Source of the DNA: an uncultured Eubacteriales bacterium
GTDB lineage: Bacteria > Bacillota > Clostridia > Oscillospirales > Acutalibacteraceae
DNA: 47,528 bases
Assembly (NCBI GenBank): GCA_949296825.1
Contig: CASFQZ010000034.1
Span: 1-47,528 of the forward strand
Direction: 5' to 3'
Below the pieces are notes generated by a model. The model did no database searches, had not been told where the DNA came from, and saw nothing but the letters and a program-made list of their open reading frames with translations. This document shows positions 34,815 through 44,163 of the stretch, in pieces. Every line of letters begins with the position of its first letter. The stretch's first letter is position 1. The position numbers and the translations under genes are program-made.

Positions 34815-36709
34815 GCAAAAAAACCGTCAGTGCCCCGACAAACATCGCGGGCGATAAATACGCCGCCTACCGAAAAAAGGAAAAGAACACCCAAAAGCCC
34901 GAGCATTTCAAGGGCACGCTGCTGCGGCTGGTCGAAATGCTCAAGCCCTATAAGGTCAGCGTGATCGTGGTCTTTCTGGTCGCGTCGCTGGCGACGGTGC
35001 TGAACATTTTCACACCGGATATCTTCGGCGACATCATCGAAGCCTTTACCGTTGAGATCAACAATAAGCTGAACATTGCAAACTATGAGATGCAGTTCGG
35101 CGACATCATCGGGCAGCTTTTGAAAATTTTCGTTTTTTACTTTGGCTATACCCTGTTTACCTTTATCCAGACCTATATCATGGCAGGCGTCTCTCAGAAA
35201 TTGATCTGCGACATCCGCGAACGGGTCAACGACAAGCTGTCGCACATGCCCCTGCGGTATTTTGACAAAAACACCAAGGGCGAGATCCTCAGCAAAATCA
35301 TCAACGACTGCGACAACCTGAGCAACTCACTGCAAAACAATATCACCACGGTGCTGACCTCTCTGATTCAGGTGGTGGGCGTGGCGATCATCATGTTTGT
35401 CATCAACTGGCGGCTCGCCATTGTTTCCATGATTCTGGTGCCCATCAGCGGATTTTTCGCGCGGATCATCTCCAGACGCTCAAAAAAGCTCTTCCGCATT
35501 TACTGGGACCGGATGGGCGATCTGAACGGACACATTGAGGAAATGTACACCGGACACAATATTGTCCGTATTTTCAACCACGAAAAGGAAGCCATCGAGG
35601 AGTTTGACGGCATTGCCGACGAATTGCAGACCTCCTCGGTAAAGGCGAACTTCGTTTCCGGTCTGCTGCGCCCGATCCTGAGCTTTTTTTCCAACTTTAC
35701 CTACGTGCTGGTTTGTTTTGTGGGCGCAATGATCGTTCTGAGCTTAGAGCAGACCGAGCCGGGACATCTGAACACCAATATCGGCATCATCATTGCCTTT
35801 ACCCAATACGCGTCCATGTTCTCCGGGCCCATCAACAACATCGCCAGCATCGTCAACACCATCCAGTCCTGCCTTGCCTCGGCGGAACGTGTGTTCTCCC
35901 TACTGGACGAGGAGGACGAGCCGGCGGACAACCCGATCCATACGCTGGACCATCCCCGCGGCGATGTAAAATTTGACCATGTGGCGTTCCGCTATCTGCC
36001 GGAAAAGCCGCTGATTGACGATCTGAGTCTGGAAGCGAAGAAAGGGCAGATTGTCGCCATCGTCGGTCCCACCGGCGCAGGCAAGACCACGCTGGTCAAT
36101 CTTTTGATGCGCTTTTACGACATCGACAGCGGCGCGATTACCATCGACGGCATTGACATCCGCGAGGTCAGCCGCGAGAATCTGCGCAGCAATTTCGGCA
36201 TGGTTCTGCAGGACACCTGGATTTTTAAGGGCACTATCCGCCAGAACATTGCCTACGGCAGGATGGACGCCACCGACGAGGAAATCGTACAGGCGGCGAA
36301 GGCGGCGCGGCTGCATGAGTTTATCATGAGCCAGCCCGAGGGGTACGAGATGGTGCTGGAGGAGAACGGCGTCAATATCTCCCAGGGACAGCGGCAGCTT
36401 TTGTCGATCGCCCGGGCGCTTTTGACCGACCCCGCCGTGCTGATCCTGGACGAGGCGACCAGCTCGGTGGATACCCGCACCGAGGTGCAAATCCAGGAGG
36501 CGATGAACCACCTGATGCAGGGGCGGACCAATTTCGTCATTGCTCACCGCCTGTCCACCATCCGCAGCGCCGACCTGATCCTGGTCATGCGCCGGGGCGC
36601 CATCGTCGAGCAGGGTACCCATGAGCAGCTGCTGGAAAAGGGCGGCTTTTACGCCTCCCTCTACAACAGTCAATACCAGGGCGGCATCCCGCCTGAAGAT
36701 ACCGAATGA
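34811..36709 (+). CDS. ABC exporter half, catalytic site subunit
   Basis: 632-residue partner of the preceding exporter. N-terminal Lys-rich segment of about 35 residues, six membrane helices, ATPase domain with Walker A GPTGAGKTT, Walker B LILDEAT (Glu present) and H-loop AHRLST. Its signature deviates (NISQGQ instead of LSGGQ), which complements the degenerate site of the first subunit: together they make one normal and one impaired ATP site, as in BmrCD-type drug exporters. Start GTG 34811 overlaps the first gene's TGA (GTGA), so the subunits are translated in step. Substrate unknown; multidrug or lipid export is usual. Confidence 0.9.
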   Translation: MSKKTVSAPTNIAGDKYAAYRKKEKNTQKPEHFKGTLLRLVEMLKPYKVSVIVVFLVASLATVLNIFTPDIFGDIIEAFTVEINNKLNIANYEMQFGDIIGQLLKIFVFYFGYTLFTFIQTYIMAGVSQKLICDIRERVNDKLSHMPLRYFDKNTKGEILSKIINDCDNLSNSLQNNITTVLTSLIQVVGVAIIMFVINWRLAIVSMILVPISGFFARIISRRSKKLFRIYWDRMGDLNGHIEEMYTGHNIVRIFNHEKEAIEEFDGIADELQTSSVKANFVSGLLRPILSFFSNFTYVLVCFVGAMIVLSLEQTEPGHLNTNIGIIIAFTQYASMFSGPINNIASIVNTIQSCLASAERVFSLLDEEDEPADNPIHTLDHPRGDVKFDHVAFRYLPEKPLIDDLSLEAKKGQIVAIVGPTGAGKTTLVNLLMRFYDIDSGAITIDGIDIREVSRENLRSNFGMVLQDTWIFKGTIRQNIAYGRMDATDEEIVQAAKAARLHEFIMSQPEGYEMVLEENGVNISQGQRQLLSIARALLTDPAVLILDEATSSVDTRTEVQIQEAMNHLMQGRTNFVIAHRLSTIRSADLILVMRRGAIVEQGTHEQLLEKGGFYASLYNSQYQGGIPPEDTE

Positions 36710-36736
36710 TCCTTTTTTCTCAATAAAAGACCTCTT

Positions 36737-36799
36737 TCCGCGCGGGAATGACAGCAAAAACCCTCCCATGGCTGCGTCCCGCGCGGAGCTTTGTTTTTT
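36737..36799 (+). terminator. Terminator of the exporter operon
   Basis: 11-bp perfect stem TCCGCGCGGGA / TCCCGCGCGGA (36737-36747, 36777-36787), a loop with a CAGC/GCTG mini-stem, then GCTTTGTTTTTT. Confidence 0.8.
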
Positions 36800-36843
36800 G
36801 CCTTTCCGAAGTAAAAAAATATGTCTTTTTTTGTCTTTTCTAT

Positions 36844-36872
36844 TTGATTTTTGATATGTTATGTGATACACT
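36844..36872 (+). promoter_or_regulatory. Promoter of the SGNH-MBOAT operon
   Basis: TTGATT (36844-36849), 17-bp spacer, TACACT (36867-36872), 30 bases before the first gene. It is the only convincing promoter before the five-gene run ending at 42583. Confidence 0.6.
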
Positions 36873-36901
36873 ATAAAGAAAAAGGGAAGGACGCAAATTT
36901 A

Positions 36902-37801
36902 ATGAAAAAATTGAACACGCCGATCGGGTTTATCATGGTGATTGTATTGTCTCTTTCGCTGGCATTCTGTGCCGCCGCCTATCAAACCGGGCGCGCCGCT
37001 TTTCTGCCGGGCGATACCACATGCGACGGAAAAGTGACCACCGCGGACGCGCGGCTGACGCTGCGCCACGCCGTGTCGCTGGAGAAGCTGACCGGTGACG
37101 CACTGAAAGCGGCGGATGCCGACGAAAACGGCACCATCGACACCGCCGACGCGCGCAACATTCTGCGCTACAGTGTCGGCATTGACCTGGATCTGAAAGG
37201 CACCCCTGCCTATGTGCCGCCGGAGACCACCAAAGCGCCGGAAGAGTACCGCATTGCCATGCTGGGCGATTCCCAGGTGGCTACGGCAGCCAACTATAAT
37301 ATCCGCAGCAGTCAGTTTGATTATTTCGGCAGGGTCAGCCTGAATGTTTATACCATTTTCAACAAAAAAGCCCCCGGCAGCGACCGCTATATCATCGACG
37401 AGGTAAAAGACCGGGATTACGATGCCATCATCATCCACCTGGGCGTCAACGAAATTTCCTACAGCAACAGCACCTGGGGCGAACAATACGGCAAGGTGAT
37501 CGACGCACTGAAAGAGCGAGCCCCCGACGCCGAGATTTATTGCAGCGCAATCCTTCCGATTACGGAAAGCGCTTCAAAGAAGAACGAATTCGGCTGCAAC
37601 AATAAAAGCATTATCGAAAAGAATGAAATCATTCGCTCGGTCGCCGCGCAAAAGGGCGTCCACTTCATTGACGCCGGAACGATTCTGCGCAACGATCAGG
37701 GTGTTCTGCCCAGCAACGCAGCGCCGTCGGACGGTGTCCACCTGGGGAAAAATTACGCCGAAACCTGGATCAACTGGACCTTTACGCAAATCACCGGTTG
37801 A
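36902..37801 (+). CDS. Exported dockerin-domain SGNH hydrolase
   Basis: 299-residue exported protein. Signal peptide or anchor (about 8-28), then a dockerin type I-like pair of Ca-binding repeats: GDTTCDGKVTTADA (37-50) and ADADENGTIDTADA (71-84), each followed by a helix. A Pro/Thr linker leads to an SGNH/GDSL esterase domain with GDSQ (Ser124 nucleophile), HLGVNE (third block, Glu in place of the common Asp) and DGVHL (Asp277, His280). Likely an acetyl-esterase or acyl carrier step for a surface polymer. The dockerin implies binding to a cohesin, but no cohesin is in the window. ATG 36902 starts the signal peptide; GGGAAGG is about eleven bases upstream. Confidence 0.8.
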   Translation: MKKLNTPIGFIMVIVLSLSLAFCAAAYQTGRAAFLPGDTTCDGKVTTADARLTLRHAVSLEKLTGDALKAADADENGTIDTADARNILRYSVGIDLDLKGTPAYVPPETTKAPEEYRIAMLGDSQVATAANYNIRSSQFDYFGRVSLNVYTIFNKKAPGSDRYIIDEVKDRDYDAIIIHLGVNEISYSNSTWGEQYGKVIDALKERAPDAEIYCSAILPITESASKKNEFGCNNKSIIEKNEIIRSVAAQKGVHFIDAGTILRNDQGVLPSNAAPSDGVHLGKNYAETWINWTFTQITG

Positions 37802-37842
37802 GAACGCGTCCTTCCAATAATTATTTTTTAAGGGGAATAAAA

Positions 37843-38580
37843 ATGAACAAAAAACTGATTATCTGTCTGCTTTGTGTACTTTTGGGCTGTGCGCTGCTGT
37901 TCAGCGCCTGCTCGGAAAAAGCGCCGAACGACTCGGAAATCATCACCGACGAGTCTGGCACCAACGCAATGGAAACCGATGTGCCCACCATCAGCGAGAC
38001 GTCGTCCTCCACCGAGAGTGAGAGCGCCAGCGCAACCGAAACGCAGCCGACCGACGCCTCCCAAACGGCAGCGCCGCAGACCGACGCGCCGCAAACCAAT
38101 GCGCCGCAGACCGACGCGCCGCAAACCGATGCGCCGACCCAGCCGCAGAAAACCACACCGCCCGCCACCGATGCGCCGCCCGCGCAAAGCGACAGTGTGG
38201 ATGTAGCCGCTGCCGCAGCATCTCTGGCGTCAAAAAGCGCCATGTTTGAAGAGCCGATGCAGCAGAGCTCTGCTGAGCGCGGCATTTCCGTTTTCGGCAT
38301 TCAGGACGCCGATGTGGCAGAAGCCTCTTATTATGCCGCCTCTGCCGCTGTAGCGGAGGAAATTCTTATTGTCAAAGCGGTAGACGAGGCGGCTGCCTCC
38401 AACGTGCTGCACGCGATGAAAGAGCGTCAGGCGATGCAAAAGGAAGATTATGCCGACTACGTCCCCAAAGAGGTTCCTAAAGTAGAAAACGCCGTCATCA
38501 AAGCCTTTGGTGATACGGTCGTTTATTGCGTAGCCAGCGACAGCGCCGCGGCGGAAGCGGCGGTCGCCTCCCTGTTCTGA
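37843..38580 (+). CDS. DUF4358 family lipoprotein
   Basis: 245-residue lipoprotein: signal peptide with lipobox FSAC (Cys23), a Ser/Thr/Pro/Gln-rich tether with repeated PQTDA/PQTNA units (about 77-105), then a DUF4358-like domain of about 120 residues. DUF4358 proteins regularly neighbour MBOAT and DHHW genes in Firmicutes, and this one sits directly before them; the function is unknown, possibly part of the extracytoplasmic acyl-transfer assembly. ATG 37843 follows AAGGGGAA by five bases. Confidence 0.75.
   Translation: MNKKLIICLLCVLLGCALLFSACSEKAPNDSEIITDESGTNAMETDVPTISETSSSTESESASATETQPTDASQTAAPQTDAPQTNAPQTDAPQTDAPTQPQKTTPPATDAPPAQSDSVDVAAAAASLASKSAMFEEPMQQSSAERGISVFGIQDADVAEASYYAASAAVAEEILIVKAVDEAAASNVLHAMKERQAMQKEDYADYVPKEVPKVENAVIKAFGDTVVYCVASDSAAAEAAVASLF
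38071..38130 (+). repeat. Two tandem 30-bp repeats in the lipoprotein tether
   Basis: Two adjacent copies (38071-38100 and 38101-38130) differing at one base; each encodes a 10-residue unit of two PQTDA-like motifs. Copy number may vary between strains by slippage. Confidence 0.85.
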
Positions 38581-38590
38581 TACATAAGAT

Positions 38591-39994
38591 ATGGTATTCA
38601 GCAGTCTTGAATTCTTATGCGTCTTCCTGCCGCTGGTCCTGCTTTTGCACACAGCAGCGCCGGTGCGCTTTCGCAATCCCATCCTTTTGTTTTTCAGCCT
38701 GTTCTTTTACGCCTGGGGCGAGCCGGTCTATGTGCTGTTGATGATCTTTTCCATTGTCATGAACTTTTTGTTCGGGCGGAGCATTGACCGCGCACGGGAA
38801 AACGCAGGGAAAAAGCGCATATTACTGACATGGGATGTTATTTTGAACTTGGCGCTGTTGGGCGTGTTCAAATACACCGATTTCTTTATTGACAACCTGA
38901 ATCTGATTTTGCCGGTAGAGCTCCCGTCTGCCGGCATTGTGCTGCCCATCGGTATTTCGTTTTTTACCTTTCAGGCGATGTCCTATGTAATCGATGTATA
39001 CCGGGACGATGCGCCGGTACAGGAAAATGTGCTGGACTTTGGGCTGTATATTTCCCTGTTCCCCCAGCTCATCGCCGGACCGATCGTCCGCTATTCCACC
39101 GTCGCTCTGGAAATCAACCATCGTACCCTTTCGCTGAAAGAATCGGCGCAGGGAATCCAGCGCTTTGTCATCGGGCTGGCAAAAAAGGTGCTGTTGGCGA
39201 ATAACATCGGTTTTCTCTGGTCCCAGCTCAGCGCCACGGAGGACTTGAGCGCCGTGTCCGCCTGGCTGGGCGCCATCGCCTATGCGTTCCAGATTTATTT
39301 TGACTTTTCCGGCTACTCCGATATGGCGATCGGGCTTGGGCATATCCTCGGATTCCATTTTCTGGAAAACTTTGATTACCCCTATATCTCCTCCTCCATC
39401 ACCGAATTCTGGAACCGCTGGCACATCTCCCTGAGCACCTGGTTCAAGGAATATGTCTATATCCCCTTGGGCGGCAACCGTCACGGCACGGCAAAACAGG
39501 TGCGCAATATCCTGATCGTCTGGCTTTTGACCGGCTTCTGGCACGGCGCAAGCTGGAATTTCATCCTCTGGGGGCTGTATTACGGCGTTTTCCTATTGGT
39601 CGAGAAATTCATTGTCCGCCGCTTCCAAAGCAAAATCCCCGCCCTTTTCCGCCATGTCGGCACGCTGCTGATTGTGCTTTTCGGCTGGGTACTGTTTGCC
39701 TTTACCGAAACGGGCGATCTGTTTGCCTATCTGGGCAGTCTGTTCGGCGCCCACGGATTCTGCGACACAACGGCGCTGTATGACCTGTCCACCCAGGCGC
39801 TTTCTCTGGTTATCCTCGCACTGGCAGCAACGCCTCTGCCGGCAAAATTCGGCAAAACACTCCGGCAAAAGCTGCAAAGCAAACCGGCACTATTGCTGAT
39901 TCTGGAGCTTGTGTGGTTCCTGGGGCTGTTTGCCGTCTGCATCGCCTATCTGGTGGACAGCACATACAACCCGTTCATCTATTTCCGCTTTTAA
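38591..39994 (+). CDS. MBOAT family O-acyltransferase (AlgI/DltB-like)
   Basis: 467-residue membrane-bound O-acyltransferase with about ten to twelve helices, moving acyl groups (usually acetyl) across the membrane to a surface polymer. Family blocks: GISFFTFQAMSYVIDVYR, FPQLIAGPIVRY, YFDFSGYSDMAIG, EFWNRWHISLSTWF, and TGFWHGASWNF with the presumed catalytic His. Ten bases after the lipoprotein gene, without a clear SD, so translation may be coupled. With the DHHW protein it forms the usual AlgI/AlgJ-like pair. Confidence 0.92.
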   Translation: MVFSSLEFLCVFLPLVLLLHTAAPVRFRNPILLFFSLFFYAWGEPVYVLLMIFSIVMNFLFGRSIDRARENAGKKRILLTWDVILNLALLGVFKYTDFFIDNLNLILPVELPSAGIVLPIGISFFTFQAMSYVIDVYRDDAPVQENVLDFGLYISLFPQLIAGPIVRYSTVALEINHRTLSLKESAQGIQRFVIGLAKKVLLANNIGFLWSQLSATEDLSAVSAWLGAIAYAFQIYFDFSGYSDMAIGLGHILGFHFLENFDYPYISSSITEFWNRWHISLSTWFKEYVYIPLGGNRHGTAKQVRNILIVWLLTGFWHGASWNFILWGLYYGVFLLVEKFIVRRFQSKIPALFRHVGTLLIVLFGWVLFAFTETGDLFAYLGSLFGAHGFCDTTALYDLSTQALSLVILALAATPLPAKFGKTLRQKLQSKPALLLILELVWFLGLFAVCIAYLVDSTYNPFIYFRF

Positions 39995-40006
39995 GGAGGG
40001 ACTGCC

Positions 40007-41131
40007 GTGTATCGTAAAATTTTTATCAGCGTATTCGCGGTATTCCTGGCGCTTCTGTCGGTGCTGACATTGGCTCTGCCGAAAAAGGAATTTTCCGACA
40101 ACGAAAACCGCGCCCTGGCAGTCTTCCCGACCGTTTCCGCCGCAGCTATTTTAGACGGCAGTTTTATGGAAGATTTCAGCTCCTGGCTCGCCGATCATTT
40201 TGTGGGACGGGACTTTTGGGTCAGCGTAAAAACGGTCTGTGAAAAAATGCTGCTGAAAACCGAAAACAACGGCGTCTACAGCGGCAAGGACGGGTATCTG
40301 CTGGACAGCTTCGACGCCTCCTCCCTGCTGCATTTTGACGAAAATCTTAAGGCGCTGGCAGCCTTTGAGGAGCGGCTGCGCACTGTCTGCGGCATCGAAA
40401 TGAAAACCATCGTCGCGCCGGTGGCGGCGGATGTTTTTGCCGATAAGCTGCCCCCCTTCGCCGAAACGGTGGACTGCGGCGCATTGTTTGCCCAAATCGC
40501 GGCAGAAGTGGACGGTTTTATTCCTCTCTCCGATCTGTTTGACCAACACCGGGACGAATACCTTTACTACCGCACCGACCATCACTGGACCGGTCTGGGG
40601 GCTTACTACGCCTACACCGCCTTCTGTGAAGCGATAGGACAAAGGGCGGCTTCCCCGCAGGAGGCGATGATACAGCCGGTCTGCGACGATTTCTTTGGTA
40701 CAACCTACTCGCGCTATGGGCTGTTCGACGGCAAAAACGCAGACACCATTCTTGCGCCCGATCCGGCTTTCTGCGGCGGCATGACCGTACAAAAGGATCG
40801 GGAAACCACCGACTCCATCTACAGCCCGCAGAAGCTGAGTGAAAAGGACAAGTATCTGTATTTCCTCGGCGGGAACGACAGCAAAGTAACCATCCAGACG
40901 GAAAATCACAACGGCAGACACCTGCTCCTCATCAAGGACTCCTACGCCAATTCCTTTTTGCCTTATATTGTCCGGGATTATGAAACCGTAACCCTTTTGG
41001 ATATGCGCTATTACAAGGGGCTGGTGCCTCAACTGATCGAGCAGGCAAATATCACCGATGTGCTCTTCCTTTATAACCTGAAATCCTTTGCCGAGGATGA
41101 GTACATTCCATATATCAATTTCGATGAATAA
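40007..41131 (+). CDS. DHHW family (AlgX/AlgJ-like) acyl-transfer protein
   Basis: 374-residue exported or membrane-anchored protein (one N-terminal hydrophobic segment, about 5-24). It is named for the motif DHHW, seen here at 191-194 in RTDHHWTGLGAYYAY; LLLIKDSYANSF near residue 310 supplies the Ser of the SGNH-like triad. These proteins accept acyl groups from an MBOAT partner and pass them to the polymer. GTG 40007 follows AAGGAGGG by six bases, 12 bases after the MBOAT gene. The polymer is unknown; exopolysaccharide, peptidoglycan or teichoic acid are possible. Confidence 0.88.
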   Translation: MYRKIFISVFAVFLALLSVLTLALPKKEFSDNENRALAVFPTVSAAAILDGSFMEDFSSWLADHFVGRDFWVSVKTVCEKMLLKTENNGVYSGKDGYLLDSFDASSLLHFDENLKALAAFEERLRTVCGIEMKTIVAPVAADVFADKLPPFAETVDCGALFAQIAAEVDGFIPLSDLFDQHRDEYLYYRTDHHWTGLGAYYAYTAFCEAIGQRAASPQEAMIQPVCDDFFGTTYSRYGLFDGKNADTILAPDPAFCGGMTVQKDRETTDSIYSPQKLSEKDKYLYFLGGNDSKVTIQTENHNGRHLLLIKDSYANSFLPYIVRDYETVTLLDMRYYKGLVPQLIEQANITDVLFLYNLKSFAEDEYIPYINFDE

Positions 41132-41173
41132 TTTTCTGCGCCCGCTGCGGAAATCTCAGGGGATATGCAAGCT

Positions 41174-42583
41174 ATGAAACATTCCAAAGAAGAACTGTTT
41201 GAAACGCTGCCGGTGCCGCGCGCCGTTGCCGCGCTGTCGGTGCCGACGGTGCTCAGCAGTCTGGTGATGGTTCTGTACAACACGGCGGACACCTATTTTG
41301 TAGGACTGCTGAACGAACCGGTCCAGACCGCCGCCGTAACCCTTGCCGCGCCGGTGCTGCTGGCATTCAATGCGATCAACAACCTGTTCGGCATCGGCGC
41401 ATCCAGTATGATGAGCCGGGCGCTGGGCAGCAAGGACCCCGATACGGTCCGGCGCAGCAGCGCCTTTGGCTTTTACGGCGCGCTCTTCGGCTCGCTGTTG
41501 TTTTCCGTTTTATGCTTTACGCTGAACCCGCAGCTGCTGCGGCTGCTGGGCACCGACTCGCTCACCGCCCCGCCGACCGAAGACTATCTGTTTTGGACGG
41601 TGACGCTGGGCGCTGCGCCGTCCATCCTGAATGTGGTGCTGGCGTATATGATCCGCGCGGAGGGCGCGGCGCTGCACGCGAGCATCGGCACCATGAGCGG
41701 ATGCTTTCTGAATATCCTCCTGGACCCCGCCTTTATCCTGCCCGGCGGGCTGGATATGGGCGCAGAGGGCGCGGGACTGGCGACCTTCCTGTCCAACTGC
41801 TTTGCGGTGCTGTATTTTCTTATCTATATCGCCGTCAAGCGGAAAACCACCGTTGTCTGTATTTCCCCAAGGGCGTTTTCCTTCAAAAAATCCATCGTGC
41901 GCGGCGTGTTCGCCGTAGGCGTGCCGGCATCCATTCAAAACCTGCTGAATGTGGTCGGCAGCACGATCCTCAACAACCTTGCCATGCCCTATGGGGCAAC
42001 GGCGCTGGCAGCCATGGGCATTTGCAGCAAGATCAATATGATCCCGATGTATATCGCCCAGGGCATATCCCAGGGCATTATGCCCCTGATCAGCTACAGC
42101 TACGCCGCCGGAAACCACAAGCGCATGAAAAGCACGCTGCGCGTTTCCGCCGCCGTCAGCGAGACCATCCTGATCCTTTCGACGCTGGGAATGTTCCTGT
42201 TTTCGTCCACACTGGTGCGCCTGTTTATCGACGACGCCGAAACCATCGCCTACGGCGCAAGGATGCTCCGGGGCTTCTGTCTGGCGCAGCCCTTCCTTGC
42301 CTTCGATTTTCTGGTAGTGGCGCTGTTCCAGTCGACGGGCTTCGGCAAGGAATCGCTGCTGTTCGCCCTGCTGCGCAAGGGCGCTTTTGAGATTCCGCTG
42401 ATGTTTTTGCTCAATGCCCTGTTTGCCATCGACGGGCTCCCCTTTGCCCAGACCGGCGCGGAAATTTTGATGAGCCTCATCGCCGCCGTCACCCTGCGCA
42501 AATTTTTCAAAAACCTCCGGCAAAACCGCCACGCCCCGCCCGCCGACAGCCAAAGTACGCCTCCGTCCCCCGGGAACGGCTGA
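41174..42583 (+). CDS. MATE family efflux transporter
   Basis: 469-residue polytopic membrane protein with the two six-helix bundles of MATE exporters. Landmarks: ALSVPTVLSSLVMVLYNTADTYFVG (helix 1, family start, read with short breaks), GIGASSMMSRALG, AEGAGLATFLSN, GISQGIMPLISYSYAAGNHKRM and LFQSTGFGKESLLF. It exports drugs or metabolites, or possibly lipid-linked compounds, with Na+ or H+. ATG 41174 is chosen because AGGGGA lies ten bases upstream; ATG 41165 almost touches it. It follows the acylation genes by 42 bases without an own promoter, so it may be co-transcribed. Confidence 0.9.
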   Translation: MKHSKEELFETLPVPRAVAALSVPTVLSSLVMVLYNTADTYFVGLLNEPVQTAAVTLAAPVLLAFNAINNLFGIGASSMMSRALGSKDPDTVRRSSAFGFYGALFGSLLFSVLCFTLNPQLLRLLGTDSLTAPPTEDYLFWTVTLGAAPSILNVVLAYMIRAEGAALHASIGTMSGCFLNILLDPAFILPGGLDMGAEGAGLATFLSNCFAVLYFLIYIAVKRKTTVVCISPRAFSFKKSIVRGVFAVGVPASIQNLLNVVGSTILNNLAMPYGATALAAMGICSKINMIPMYIAQGISQGIMPLISYSYAAGNHKRMKSTLRVSAAVSETILILSTLGMFLFSSTLVRLFIDDAETIAYGARMLRGFCLAQPFLAFDFLVVALFQSTGFGKESLLFALLRKGAFEIPLMFLLNALFAIDGLPFAQTGAEILMSLIAAVTLRKFFKNLRQNRHAPPADSQSTPPSPGNG

Positions 42584-42591
42584 TTTTTCGG

Positions 42592-42620
42592 TTGATTTGC
42601 CGTCCATTTTTTGGTATGAT
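42592..42620 (+). promoter_or_regulatory. Promoter of purB
   Basis: TTGATT (42592-42597), 17-bp spacer, TATGAT (42615-42620), 32 bases before the start. Confidence 0.7.
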
Positions 42621-42652
42621 AGAAAAAGATTTGACAAAAAGGAAGGCTTTCA

Positions 42653-44083
42653 ATGAACGACAATTATATTTCCCCTCTGTCCACCCGCTATGCGTCGGAG
42701 CAGATGCAATATCTCTTTTCGGCAGATATGAAGTTTTCTACCTGGCGACGGCTCTGGGTCGCGCTGGCGCAGGCGGAGCAGCAGCTGGGGCTTGCCATCA
42801 CCGATGAGCAGATCGAACAGATGCAGGCGCATATCCATGACATCGATTATGAACGCGCCGCATTTCATGAAAAAGAAGTCCGCCACGACGTAATGGCGCA
42901 TGTGCTGACCTTTGGCGAGTGCTGCCCCAAGGCAAAACCGATCATTCATCTGGGCGCGACCTCCTGCTATGTGGGCGATAACACCGACCTGATCATCATG
43001 CACAAGGCGCTGCAGCTGGTGGCGGGAAAGATCGCCGTGGTGATCCGCAATCTTTCCGACTTTGCCGAGACATACAAAGCCCTCCCCTGCCTGGCGTTTA
43101 CCCATTTCCAGCCCGCCCAGCCCACCACTGTGGGCAAGCGCGCCTGCTTGTGGATCCACGATTTGCTTCTGGATCTGGAAGACATTGAGTTTGTGCTGCA
43201 AAACGCCCGGCTGCTCGGCTCCAAAGGCACCACCGGAACCCAGGCGAGCTTTTTGGAGCTGTTTGACGGGGACTATGAAAAAGTCCGGCAGCTGGACCGT
43301 ATCATCGCCGAAAAGATGGGCTTTTCCGCCTGTTATCCGGTCAGCGGACAGACTTATTCGCGCAAGGTGGACAGCCGCTATCTGAACCTTTTGAGCGGCG
43401 TAGCGCAGAGTGCGGCGAAGTTCGCCACCGACCTGCGGCTTTTGCAGCATTTGAAGGAATGCGAGGAACCCTTTGAGAAAAAACAGATCGGTTCCTCGGC
43501 AATGGCATATAAGCGCAACCCGATGCGCAGCGAGCGAATTTGCTCGCTGGCGCGGTATGTGACCGCCGACGCGCTGAATCCCGCCATGACCGCCTCCACC
43601 CAGTGGATGGAGCGTACGCTGGACGACTCCGCCAACAAACGCATCAGCGTCGCCGAAGCGTTTTTGGCGACGGACGCGATTTTGAATCTGTATATCAATA
43701 TCACCGAGGGGCTGGTGGTCTACCCGAAGATGGCGGAAAAGCACCTGCGGGCGGAACTGCCCTTTATGGCGACAGAGAATATTTTAATGGATGCGGTCAA
43801 GCGCGGCGGCGACCGGCAGGAGCTGCACGAAAAAATCCGGCAGCATTCCCAAGCCAGCGCCAAAGCAGTAAAGCAGGAGGGCGCGGACTGTGATTTGCTC
43901 TCACGCATTGCCGCCGACCCCGCCTTTGGGGTTACCCTGGCGGAGCTGGAGGAAATGATGCAGCCCGAAAATTTCGTCGGCTGCGCGCCGATGCAGACCG
44001 AAGCGTTCCTGCGGGATTACGCCCGCCCCGCTGTGGAAAAATACAAAAACGCCGAGGTGGAGAAGGTCGAAATCAAGGTTTGA
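42653..44083 (+). CDS. purB: Adenylosuccinate lyase
   Basis: 476-residue member of the fumarase/aspartase superfamily. It makes fumarate plus AMP from adenylosuccinate and fumarate plus AICAR from SAICAR in purine synthesis. Key blocks: HLGATSCYVGDN (substrate site), AFTHFQPAQPTTVGKRA (catalytic His), and the superfamily signature GSSAMAYKRNP (about 278-288, mobile Ser loop). The length is right for the family. SD AAGGAAGG and ATG 42653. No purine genes adjoin, and no purine riboswitch was recognised in the short leader. Confidence 0.93.
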   Translation: MNDNYISPLSTRYASEQMQYLFSADMKFSTWRRLWVALAQAEQQLGLAITDEQIEQMQAHIHDIDYERAAFHEKEVRHDVMAHVLTFGECCPKAKPIIHLGATSCYVGDNTDLIIMHKALQLVAGKIAVVIRNLSDFAETYKALPCLAFTHFQPAQPTTVGKRACLWIHDLLLDLEDIEFVLQNARLLGSKGTTGTQASFLELFDGDYEKVRQLDRIIAEKMGFSACYPVSGQTYSRKVDSRYLNLLSGVAQSAAKFATDLRLLQHLKECEEPFEKKQIGSSAMAYKRNPMRSERICSLARYVTADALNPAMTASTQWMERTLDDSANKRISVAEAFLATDAILNLYINITEGLVVYPKMAEKHLRAELPFMATENILMDAVKRGGDRQELHEKIRQHSQASAKAVKQEGADCDLLSRIAADPAFGVTLAELEEMMQPENFVGCAPMQTEAFLRDYARPAVEKYKNAEVEKVEIKV

Positions 44084-44163
44084 GCCCATCCTGCGCCGCC
44101 TATGTCGGATAAAGGCACGGTACAGCAGATCTCGCGACGGTTTGACAATGGATCACTGGAAGC

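Noticed and set aside
38071..38130. CRISPR-like array
   Set aside because: The two repeats are directly adjacent without spacers and encode a Pro/Gln/Thr tether in frame. No other CRISPR-like repeats were seen in the window.
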